A stretch of DNA of 64,000 nt from Fodinibacter sp963834965 (GTDB lineage: Bacteria; Actinomycetota; Actinomycetes; Actinomycetales; Dermatophilaceae). The notes below the pieces were generated by a model. It had not been told where the DNA came from, searched no databases, and worked only from the letters and a program-made list of their open reading frames with translations. Positions 26,236 through 34,600 of this stretch are shown here, one piece after another; the first letter of the stretch is position 1, and every line of letters starts with the position of its first letter. The translations under genes and the position numbers were made by a program. The DNA is taken from contig CAWIEI010000006.1 of assembly GCA_963834965.1 (NCBI GenBank), positions 62,001 through 126,000 on the forward strand, given 5' to 3'.

Positions 26236-27933
26236 ATGTCGACCAGCCCACTCCGCCAGCGCATCGCCGCCCTGCGCGCCGAGGCGTCCGCGATCGGGGA
26301 CGAGCTGGCCGGGCAGGCACCCCGGATGGAGTCCGCTGAGCTGTTCGAGATCAGTGGTGAGCTGCAAGGCGACGATCAACGCGGCAGAAGGGGCGCAGCT
26401 GGTCGCGATCGCGCACGCCTCCTCGTTGGAGATCCGGCTGACCGAGCGCGGCCCGGTCGACGTGCAGCACGACGTCGGGTTCGTCGACGCGATGGCGTCC
26501 TCGGAGGTGTCCCTGGCCACCGGGGTCGGGCAGTGGGCCGCCGCCCGCAAGGTCGGCCTCGCCGCACAGCTGGCCTCCCGCTTCCCGCGGCTGCTGGCCC
26601 TGGTGCTCGCCGGCGACCTGGCCACCGGTCAACGCCGGCAAGGTCATCACCGCCTGCGACGGCCTGGACGAGCCCGCCTGCGCCGCCGTCGACGCCGTGC
26701 TCGAACCCCGCCTGACCGGGATGGACCCCGCCCGGATCACCACCGTGGCCCGGCGGGTCGCCACCCGCATCGCCGCCGACCAGGTCGCCGCCGCCCAGAC
26801 CACCAACCGCAAGGACCGCCTCGTACAGGTCTCCCCCGGCCCCGACGGCAGCACCGACTGGTGGGCCCGCCTGCCAGCCGCCCGCTCCGCCGCCGCCTGG
26901 GCCGCCATCCGCGACCTCGGCGACCAGTACGCCCGCAAAGACCCCGACCTCACCCTCGACCAAGCCCGCGCCGACGCCCTGATGGACCTACTACTGACCA
27001 ACGTGCAGGTCACCACCCACGTCACCCTCGGCATCCCCATCCTCACCGGCCCCGACGCCGACACCGCCCGCGACACCGCCATCGCTGAGCACACCGCAGA
27101 GAACCAGACCGCCACGACCACGCCGCCCACTGCCACCGCGGACGAGCAGGACACGCCCGGGGCTGACGAGCAGACCCACCGGGCAGCGAACGAGCACACC
27201 GCCGAGGACCAGACCGCCACGACCGGGCCGCGAACGGCCGCCGCGGACGAGCAGGACACGCCCGTGGCTGACGGGCTGACCGGCTCAGCAGGCAGCGAGC
27301 ACGCCGACGCCGCGGCGGGGAACGTGCCGGGCGGCACCGACACCTGCGACCCCGCGTGGGTGCGGCCGCCGTTCGCCACCGGCGGCCTGGGCACCGGCGG
27401 CTCGTTCTCCCTGTCCGCCGCCCTGATCTCCGGCTGCGAGATCCCCGGCATCGGCTGGGTCGACGCCGAAACCGTCGAAACCCTGCTCAGCGTCGTGCCC
27501 ACCGACATCGGCCGCGCCCTGCTCGACGCCAGAACCGGCACCCTCATGGAATCCGTGTCCGCACGCCTACCGACCACCCAAGAACCTCACCGACTTCGTC
27601 ACCACCAGAGACGGCACCTGCCGCATGTGGGGCTGCACCCGCCCCGCCCGACGCTGCGACCTCGACCACGCCCAACCCTGGCCCCACGGACCCACCTCAC
27701 CGGCCAACCTCGGCGGACTCTGCCGCCGACACCACCGCCTCAAACAACGACGCCGGTGGACCTACCACCTCCACCCCGACGGCACCGCCACCTGGACCTC
27801 ACCCACCGGCACCAAACGCATCACCCAACCAGACCACGCAGCCCTACCCCCACCGCAACCCAAGCCGGCGGCCGCCACCGCCACGCCACAACCATCCGCG
27901 GTACTCGTCCACGACGACCCGCCACCCTTCTGA
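26236..27933 (+). pseudogene. DUF222/HNH endonuclease protein (13E12-type), three frameshifts
   Basis: The N-terminal DUF222 region is read as MSTSPLRQRIAALRAEAS through ELFEISGEL. It continues in a second frame (INAAEGAQLVAIAHASSLEIRL) and a third (ACDGLDEPACAAVDAVLEPRLTG onward). The C-terminal HNH domain is in the first frame again: CRMWGCTRPARRCDLDHAQPW, then NLGGLCRRHHRLK, giving the paired Cys, LDH and RHH residues of the nuclease fold. Shifts lie near 26365, 26630 and 27564; in each case removing one C restores the frame. Residues around 285-350 are a duplicated hydrophilic linker. Such proteins are multicopy in actinobacteria and of uncertain role, perhaps mobile. The gene may be intact if the three indels are errors. 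Confidence 0.8.
27087..27276 (+). repeat. 105-bp in-frame tandem duplication in the HNH protein linker
   Basis: Copy 1 begins at 27087 (EHTAENQTATTTPP) and copy 2 at 27192 (EHTAEDQTATTGPR), a period of 105 bp or 35 codons. ADEQDTP is repeated in each. Both copies keep the reading frame and lie in the linker between the DUF222 and HNH parts. Divergence at several positions shows that this duplication is not recent. Confidence 0.75.
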
Positions 27934-27959
27934 TCGGCAGTGGCGGAGCGTTCCGAGGG

Positions 27960-28568
27960 TCAGGCCTTCTCCATGCCGGCGATCACCGCATCCGCGACCT
28001 CGCGCATCCCCATCCGGCGGTCCATGGCGGTCTTCTGGATCCACCGGAACGCGTCGGCCTCGGTGATCTTCAGCTTGGCCATCAGCACACCCTTGGCGCG
28101 GTCGACGGCCTTGCGGGTCTCGAGCCGGTCGCCCAGGTCGGCCACCTCGGCCTCGAGGGCCTTCAGCTCGCTCCACCGCGACAGCGCGATGTCGAGCGCG
28201 GGGGTGACGTCGCTGGCGGTGAACGGCTTCACCACGTACGCCATCACGCCGGCGTCGCGGGCCCGCTCGACGAGCTCGGTCTGGCTGAACGCCGTGAGCA
28301 TGACGACCGGGCAGATGCGCTCCTTGCCGATCTGCTCTGCGGCGGTGATGCCGTCCATGACCGGCATCTTGACGTCCATGATGACGATGTCGGGCTTCAG
28401 GTCGAGCGCCATGGCCACGGCCTGCTCGCCGTCACCGGCCTGGCCGACGACGTCGTAGCCGGCCTCCCCCAGCATCTCGGCGAGGTCGAGGCGGATGATC
28501 GCCTCGTCCTCGGCCACGAGGACGCGCTTGGTCGACGGCGGGGCCGCGGGCGGCGGGTTCTCACTCAT
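27960..28568 (-). CDS. pdtaR: ANTAR-domain response regulator PdtaR
   Basis: This 202-residue regulator has an N-terminal receiver domain (KRVLVAEDEAIIRLDLAEML, phospho-acceptor Asp in IVIMDVKMPVMDG, and KPF near the end). It is joined by a coiled-coil helix to a C-terminal ANTAR RNA-binding domain (RKAVDRAKGVLMAKLKITEADAFRWIQ). In mycobacteria its orthologue Rv1626 is phosphorylated by the histidine kinase PdtaS and acts by antitermination-type RNA binding. No kinase gene is in this window. The ATG at 28568 begins only one nucleotide after the 3' end of the tRNA-Leu gene, with no room for a ribosome binding site. Confidence 0.93.
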   Translation of the reverse strand: MSENPPPAAPPSTKRVLVAEDEAIIRLDLAEMLGEAGYDVVGQAGDGEQAVAMALDLKPDIVIMDVKMPVMDGITAAEQIGKERICPVVMLTAFSQTELVERARDAGVMAYVVKPFTASDVTPALDIALSRWSELKALEAEVADLGDRLETRKAVDRAKGVLMAKLKITEADAFRWIQKTAMDRRMGMREVADAVIAGMEKA

Positions 28569-28569
28569 G

Positions 28570-28652
28570 TGCCGGGAGCGGGACTCGAACCCGCACGCCC
28601 TCGCGGGCAGAGGATTTTGAGTCCTCCGTGTCTGCCATTCCACCACCCCGGC
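28570..28652 (-). tRNA. tRNA-Leu, anticodon CAA
   Basis: An 83-nt tRNA reads on the minus strand from 28652. The acceptor GCCGGGG pairs with TCCCGGC, with a G-U last pair, and the discriminator is A. The anticodon stem GAGGA/TCCTC encloses loop CTCAAAA, giving anticodon CAA for UUG codons. A long variable arm (GCCCGCGAGGGC) marks a class II tRNA, and the T-arm holds GGTTCGAGTCC. No CCA is encoded. pyk ends 15 bp upstream. Confidence 0.95.
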
Positions 28653-28667
28653 CGGGGTGCAGTCAGT

Positions 28668-30149
28668 CTATCGACGGGCCACCCCGGCCTCGGACGGTGC
28701 TACGACGATGTCGCTGTAGGCAGGCGCGACCCGGTTCTTGGCGTCACCGATGCGGTGCACGCGCAGGGCGTTGGTCGAGCCGGGGATGCCGGGGGGCGAG
28801 CCGGCCACGATGATCACGTTGTCGCCCTCGATGACCCGCCCGGCGGCCAGCAGCACCTCGTCGACCTGCATCGCCATCTCGTCGGTGTGCCGGGCGTCAG
28901 CCACCAGGAAGGTCTCGACGCCCCAGGTGAGCGCCAGCTGGCTGCGGGTGGCCTGGTTCGGCGTGAAGGCCAGCATCGGGATGCGCGGGCGCACCCGCGA
29001 CAGCCGGCGGGTCGAGTCGCCGCTCGAGGTGAAGGTGATGAGGTACTTGCAGCCGAGCAGCTCGCCGATCTCGGCGGCCGCCGCGGTGACCGCACCACCC
29101 TTGGAGTTCGGGCGGGTGCCGAGGGGGCGGATGCGGTGCAGCCCGTGGTCCTCGGTGTTCTCGATGATGCGGGCCATGGTGCGCACCGCGGCGAACGCGT
29201 GCTTGCCGACGCTGGTCTCACCCGAGAGCATCAGCGCATCGGCGCCGTCGAGCACCGCGTTGGCGGCGTCGGACGCCTCGGCCCGGGTCGGCCGGCTGTT
29301 CTCGATCATCGACTCGAGCACCTGGGTGGCGACGATGACCGGCTTGGCGCGGCGGCGGGCGATCTCGCAGGCCCGCTTCTGCACCAGGGGGACCTCCTCG
29401 AGCGGCATCTCGACGCCGAGGTCGCCACGGGCCACCATCACGCCGTCGAAGGCGCGGATGATCTCGTCGAGGTTCTCGACGGCCTGGGGCTTCTCGATCT
29501 TGGCGATGACCGGCAGGCGCAGCCCCTCCTCGTCCATGATCGCGTGCACGTCACGGATGTCGTCGGCGGTGCGCACGAACGACAGCGCGATCATGTCGAC
29601 GCGCATCCGCAGCGCCCAGCGCAGGTCGTCCTTGTCCTTCTCCGACATCGCGGGCACCGACACCGCCACCCCCGGCAGGTTGATGCCCTTGTTGTTCGAC
29701 AGCGTGCCGCCCTCGAGCACCTGGCACACGACGTCGGTCTCGGTGACCGACGTGGCGATCAGCGCGATCTTGCCGTCGTCGATGAGGATGCGGTCGCCGG
29801 CGCTGACGTCGCCCGGGAGGCCGTCGTAGGTGGTGCCGACCTCCTTGTCGTCACCCGGCACCTTGCGCGTGGTGATGGTGAAGCTCGCGCCCGGCACCAG
29901 CTGCACCGGGCCGTCCTTGAACCGGGCCGTGCGGATCTTGGGACCCTGCAGGTCGACGAGGATGCCGACGGCGCGACCGGTCTGGTCGCTCGCCTTCCGC
30001 ACGTCGTGGTAGACCTGCTCGTGGTCGGCGTGGTTGCCGTGGCTGAGGTTGAGCCGGGCGACGTCCATGCCCGCCCGGACCAGCTCTCGGAGGTTCTCGG
30101 CGGAGCTGGTGGCAGGCCCGAGGGTGCAGACGATCTTGGCGCGACGCAT
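28668..30149 (-). CDS. pyk: Pyruvate kinase
   Basis: This 493-residue cytosolic enzyme converts phosphoenolpyruvate and ADP to pyruvate and ATP. It opens RRAKIVCTLGPATSSAENLRELVRAGMDVARLNLSHG, the conserved barrel start. It contains the active-site signature PVIAKIEKPQAVENLDEII with the catalytic Lys, followed by DGVMVARGDLGVEMPLEEVP and KPVIVATQVLESMI. The C-terminal domain includes FTSSGDSTRRLSRVRPRIPMLAFT, part of the allosteric effector region. The length is normal. TACGCT lies 7 nt before the ATG, and an 18-bp palindrome of LacI/GalR-operator type lies just upstream of that. A tRNA-Leu gene follows after 15 bp. Confidence 0.97.
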   Translation of the reverse strand: MRRAKIVCTLGPATSSAENLRELVRAGMDVARLNLSHGNHADHEQVYHDVRKASDQTGRAVGILVDLQGPKIRTARFKDGPVQLVPGASFTITTRKVPGDDKEVGTTYDGLPGDVSAGDRILIDDGKIALIATSVTETDVVCQVLEGGTLSNNKGINLPGVAVSVPAMSEKDKDDLRWALRMRVDMIALSFVRTADDIRDVHAIMDEEGLRLPVIAKIEKPQAVENLDEIIRAFDGVMVARGDLGVEMPLEEVPLVQKRACEIARRRAKPVIVATQVLESMIENSRPTRAEASDAANAVLDGADALMLSGETSVGKHAFAAVRTMARIIENTEDHGLHRIRPLGTRPNSKGGAVTAAAAEIGELLGCKYLITFTSSGDSTRRLSRVRPRIPMLAFTPNQATRSQLALTWGVETFLVADARHTDEMAMQVDEVLLAAGRVIEGDNVIIVAGSPPGIPGSTNALRVHRIGDAKNRVAPAYSDIVVAPSEAGVARR

Positions 30150-30156
30150 GAGGTCG

Positions 30157-30182
30157 AGCGTAGCGGTGCAAGCGCTTCCACC
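30157..30182 (-). promoter_or_regulatory. pyk promoter with LacI/GalR-type operator
   Basis: On the minus strand TACGCT (30157-30162) ends 7 nt before the pyk ATG and fits a -10 element. Directly upstream lies GGTGCAAGCGCTTCCACC (30165-30182), an 18-bp near-perfect dyad. Read on the minus strand, its core TGGAAGCGCTTGCA matches the LacI-family/cre pattern TGNAANCGNTNNCA. The site lies in the -10/-35 spacer, which would suit repression. The cognate regulator is not in this window. Confidence 0.55.
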
Positions 30183-30226
30183 GTGACCGCGGCCACATCC
30201 CGAAACGGTCCTGCGGGGCCGCCCGG

Positions 30227-31684
30227 TCAGGGCATCAGCGGGCGGTCCGTGGGGTTGATGGGGCGCGGCAGCCGGGACGGCTTGCCCATCAGCCAGGCAT
30301 CGACCTCGTGTGCGGCAGAACGCCCCTCGGCGATCGCCCAGACGATGAGCGACTGGCCGCGGCCGGCATCGCCCGCCACGAACACGCCGGGCACGTTGGT
30401 CATGTAGGCGTCGTCGCGGGCGGCGTTGCTGCGCGCGTCACGTTCGACAGCGAGCTGGTCGAGCAGCTCCTGCTGCGGGCCGAGGAAGCCCATCGCGAGC
30501 AGCACGAGCTGCGCGGGGATCTCCTTGTCGCTGCCCTCGACCTTCTCGAAGCCCGCCTCGCCCATGACCACCTCGTGCAGCCGGAGCGCGGCCACCTTGC
30601 CGTCGGCGTCACCGAGGATCTCGCTGGTCGACACGGCATACACCCGGTCGCCGCCCTCCTCGTGCGCGGAGGCGATGCGGAACGTCATCGGGTAGGTGGG
30701 CCACGGCTGGTGCGCGGCGCGCTCGGCCGGGGGCTGCGGCATGATCTCGAGGCTGGTCACCGAGCGGGCCCCCTGCCGGTGCGCCGTGCCGATGCAGTCG
30801 GCCCCGGTGTCGCCGCCGCCGATGACGATGACGTCCTTGCCCTGCGCGGTGACCTGGCCGCTGACGCTCTGGCCCAGGGCGACCCGGTTGGCCGGCGGCA
30901 GGAAGTCCATCGCCTGCATCACGCCGTCGAGCTCGCGCCCGGGCACCGGCAGGTCGCGCGGCACGGTGGAGCCGATCGCCACGACCACAGCATCGAAGCG
31001 TGTGCGCAGGTCGGCCCCGGTGAGGTCCTTACCGACCTCTACCCCGGTGCGGAAGCGGGTGCCCTCGGACTTCATCTGCGCGATGCGCCGGTCGAGCACC
31101 GCCTTCTCCATCTTGAACTCGGGGATGCCGTAGCGCAGCAGCCCGCCGGGGGCGTCGGCGCGCTCGTAGACGGCCACGGTGTGGCCGGCGCGGGTCAGCT
31201 GCTGGGCGGCGGCCAGGCCGGCCGGGCCGGAGCCCACCACGGCCACGGTCTTGCCCGAGAGCCGCTCGGGCGCCTCGGGGCTGACGGTGCCGTTGGCGAA
31301 GGCGCGGTCGATGATGCTGACCTCGACCTGCTTGATGGTGACCGCCGGCTGGTTGATGCCGAGCACGCACGCCGACTCGCACGGCGCCGGGCAGAGCCGC
31401 CCGGTGAACTCGGGGAAGTTGTTGGTCGCGTGCAGGCGGTCGATGGCCTGTCGCCACTCGCCCTTCCACGCCAGGTCGTTCCACTCGGGGATCAAGTTGC
31501 CCAGCGGACAACCGCTGTGGCAGAAGGGAATACCGCAGTCCATGCAGCGGCCGGCCTGACGCTGAAGCTCGGGAACCGGCTGCTCCTCGTAGACCTCCTT
31601 CCAGTCCCGGATGCGGACCGGAACCGGTCGGCGACGGGGCAGCTCGCGCTCGCGCGTCGTGAGAAAGCCCTGGGGGTCAGCCAC
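30227..31684 (-). CDS. gltD: Glutamate synthase, small subunit
   Basis: This 485-residue flavoprotein passes electrons from NADPH to the large subunit for making glutamate from glutamine and 2-oxoglutarate. The N-terminal Fe-S region has the cysteine clusters CMDCGIPFCHSGCPLGNL and RLCPAPCESAC. The FAD site follows (VAVVGSGPAGLAAAQQL), then the NADPH site (VIVIGGGDTGADCIG), and AGDAGRGQSLIVWAIAEG closes the FAD domain. The GTG at 31684 overlaps the gltB stop by 8 bp. An in-frame extension upstream lies inside gltB and is not conserved. gltB is the upstream gene and pyk follows downstream. Confidence 0.96.
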   Translation of the reverse strand: MADPQGFLTTRERELPRRRPVPVRIRDWKEVYEEQPVPELQRQAGRCMDCGIPFCHSGCPLGNLIPEWNDLAWKGEWRQAIDRLHATNNFPEFTGRLCPAPCESACVLGINQPAVTIKQVEVSIIDRAFANGTVSPEAPERLSGKTVAVVGSGPAGLAAAQQLTRAGHTVAVYERADAPGGLLRYGIPEFKMEKAVLDRRIAQMKSEGTRFRTGVEVGKDLTGADLRTRFDAVVVAIGSTVPRDLPVPGRELDGVMQAMDFLPPANRVALGQSVSGQVTAQGKDVIVIGGGDTGADCIGTAHRQGARSVTSLEIMPQPPAERAAHQPWPTYPMTFRIASAHEEGGDRVYAVSTSEILGDADGKVAALRLHEVVMGEAGFEKVEGSDKEIPAQLVLLAMGFLGPQQELLDQLAVERDARSNAARDDAYMTNVPGVFVAGDAGRGQSLIVWAIAEGRSAAHEVDAWLMGKPSRLPRPINPTDRPLMP

Positions 31685-34600
31685 GGGATGCCTCCATGAT
31701 CCGCTCCCACACCTGGGGGCCGTCGGGGTCGAGGCCCTCCGCCGCCGCCTTGGACCGCACGTCGATGACGCGCTGGTAGGCACGGGGCAGGACCAGGGTG
31801 AAGGCCGACCGGGCGGTGCCCCAGTCGGCGAGCAGGCGGGCCGCGACCGGCGAGTCGGTCCAGGCGTGGTGCCGCTCGAGCAGGTCGTGGACGAGCAGCT
31901 CGTCCTCGGGCCGCAGCGGGCCGAGGTCGACCAGCTCGCGGTTGACGTGCGCGTGGTCGAGGTTCAGCACGTAGGCGACGCCGCCGGACATCCCGGCCGC
32001 GACGTTGCGCCCGGTCGGCCCGAGGATGAGCGCGGTGCCACCGGTCATGTACTCCAGGCCGTGGTCGCCCACGCCCTCGACGACCGCCGTGGCACCCGAG
32101 TTTCGCACGCAGAAGCGCTCGCCGACCCGGCCGCGCAGGAAGACCTCTCCCGAGGTGGCGCCGTAGCCGATGACGTTGCCGCCGATGACGTTCTCCTCGG
32201 CCACCAGCGCCGAGCCAGGGGCCGGCCGCACGACGACCCGGCCGCCGGACAGCCCCTTGGCGACGTAGTCGTTGGCGTCGCCCTCGAGCCGCAGGGTGAT
32301 GCCGGCCGGCAGGAACGCGCCGAAGCTCTGGCCCGCGGAGCCGGTGAGGGTGTAGTCGATCGTGCCGTCGTCGAGGCCGTGGGGGTGCGCCTTGGTGACC
32401 TCGTGCCCGAGCATCGTGCCGACAGTGCGGTTCACGTTGCGGATGGTGAAGCGCGCAGTCACCGGCGTGCCGGAGTCGATCGCGTCGCGGGCAGCGGCGA
32501 TGAGCTGGTGGTCGAGGGCCTTCTCGAGTCCGTGGTCCTGCGCGACCGTGTGGTGCGTGCCCGAGCCGTCGGGGCTGCTGACCTCGGCGAGGATCGGGCT
32601 GAGGTCGAGGCCGGACGCCTTCCAGTGGTTGATCGCCTTGGCGGTGTCGACGTAGCGGATCTGGCCGATGGCCTCCTCGATGCTGCGGAAGCCCAGCGCG
32701 GCGAGGTGCTCGCGCACCTCCTCGGCGATGTACTCGAAGAAGGTCTCGACGAACTCCGGGGCGCCGGAGAAGCGGGCCCGCAGCTCGGGGTTCTGGGTGG
32801 CGATGCCGACCGGACAGGTGTCGAGGTGGCAGACCCGCATCAGCACGCAGCCGGACACCACGAGCGGTGCGGTGGCGAAGCCGAACTCCTCGGCCCCGAG
32901 CAGCGCGGCGATGACGACGTCGCGGCCGGTCTTGAGCTGGCCGTCGACCTGCACGACGATGCGGTCGCGCAGCCCGTTGAGCACCAGGGTCTGCTGGGTC
33001 TCGGCCAGGCCGAGCTCCCAGGGGCCACCCGCGTGCTTGAGGCTGGTGAGCGGGCTGGCGCCGGTGCCACCGTCGTGGCCGGAGATCAGCACGACGTCGG
33101 CGTGCGCCTTGCTGACGCCGGCGGCGACCGTGCCCACGCCCACCTCGGAGACCAACTTCACGTGCACCCGGGCCTGCGGGTTGGCGTTCTTGAGGTCGTG
33201 GATCAGCTGGGCGAGGTCCTCGATGGAGTAGATGTCGTGGTGCGGCGGCGGGCTGATCAGCCCCACGCCCGGCGTGGAGTGCCGGGTCTTGGCGATCCAC
33301 GGGTAGACCTTGGGGCCGGGCAGCTGGCCGCCCTCCCCCGGCTTGGCGCCCTGCGCCATCTTGATCTGGATGTCGTCGGCGTGCGTCAGGTAGAGCGAGG
33401 TCACCCCGAAGCGCCCCGAGGCCACCTGCTTGATCGCCGAGCGGCGCGCGGGGTCCATCAGGCGCTCGGCATCCTCGCCACCCTCGCCGGTGTTGGAGCG
33501 GGCCTTGAGCCGGTTCATCGCGATGGCGAGTGTCTCGTGCGCCTCCATGCTGATCGAGCCGTAGCTCATCGCCCCGGTGTTGAACCGCTGCACGATCGCG
33601 CTGACCGGCTCGACCTCCTCGAGCGGCACCGGCGGGCGCGGGTCGGTGCCGCCGAGCTCGAAGAGCCCGCGCAGCGTCATCAGCCGGCCGGACTGCTCGT
33701 CGATGCGCGAGGTGTACTGCTTGAAGACGTCGTAGCGGCGGGCCCGGGTGGCGTGCTGCAGCCGGAAGACGGTGTCGGGGTCGAACAGGTGCGGCTCGCC
33801 CTCGCGGCGCCACTGGTACTCGCCGCCGACCATCAGCTTGCGGTGCGCCTGCCGGATGCCGTCGGGCGGGTAGGCGGACCCGTGCCGGGCCGCGACCTCG
33901 GCGGCGATGACGTCGAGGCCGACCCCGCCGAGCTGGCTGACGGTGCCGGTGAAGAACTCGTCGACGAGCTCCTGGGACAGGCCGATCGCCTCGAAGACCT
34001 GGGCGCCGCGGTAGGAGGCCACCGTGGAGATGCCCATCTTGGACATCACCTTGAGCACGCCCTTGCCGAGCGCCTTGATCAGGTTGGCGACGGCCTTCTC
34101 CTCGGTGACCGCGGTGATGGCGCCGTGCCGCACCATGTCCTCGACGGTCTCCATGGCGAGGTAGGGGTTGATCGCCGCCGCGCCGTATCCGACGAGCAGG
34201 GCCACGTGGTGCACCTCGCGCACGTCGCCCGCCTCGACCACCAGGCCCACCTGGGTGCGGGTCTTCTCGCGGATCAGGTGGTGGTGCACTGCCGAGGTGA
34301 GCAGCAGCGACGGGATGGGCGCGAGGTCGCGGTCGGAGTCGCGGTCGGAGAGCACGACGAACCGCGCGCCGCCACGGATCGCCTCAGAGACCTCGGCGAA
34401 GATCTCGTGCAGCCGGGCGCGCAGCGCCTCCTCACCGCCGTTGGCGTCGTAGGTGCCCCTGACGACGACCGTGCCGTAGCCGGGCAGGTCGCCGTCGGCG
34501 TTGATGTGCACGATCTTGGCGAGCTCGTCGTTGTCGATGACCGGGAACGGCAGCACCAGCTGGCGGGCGTGCGCCGGGGTGGGGGCCAAGACGTTGCCCT

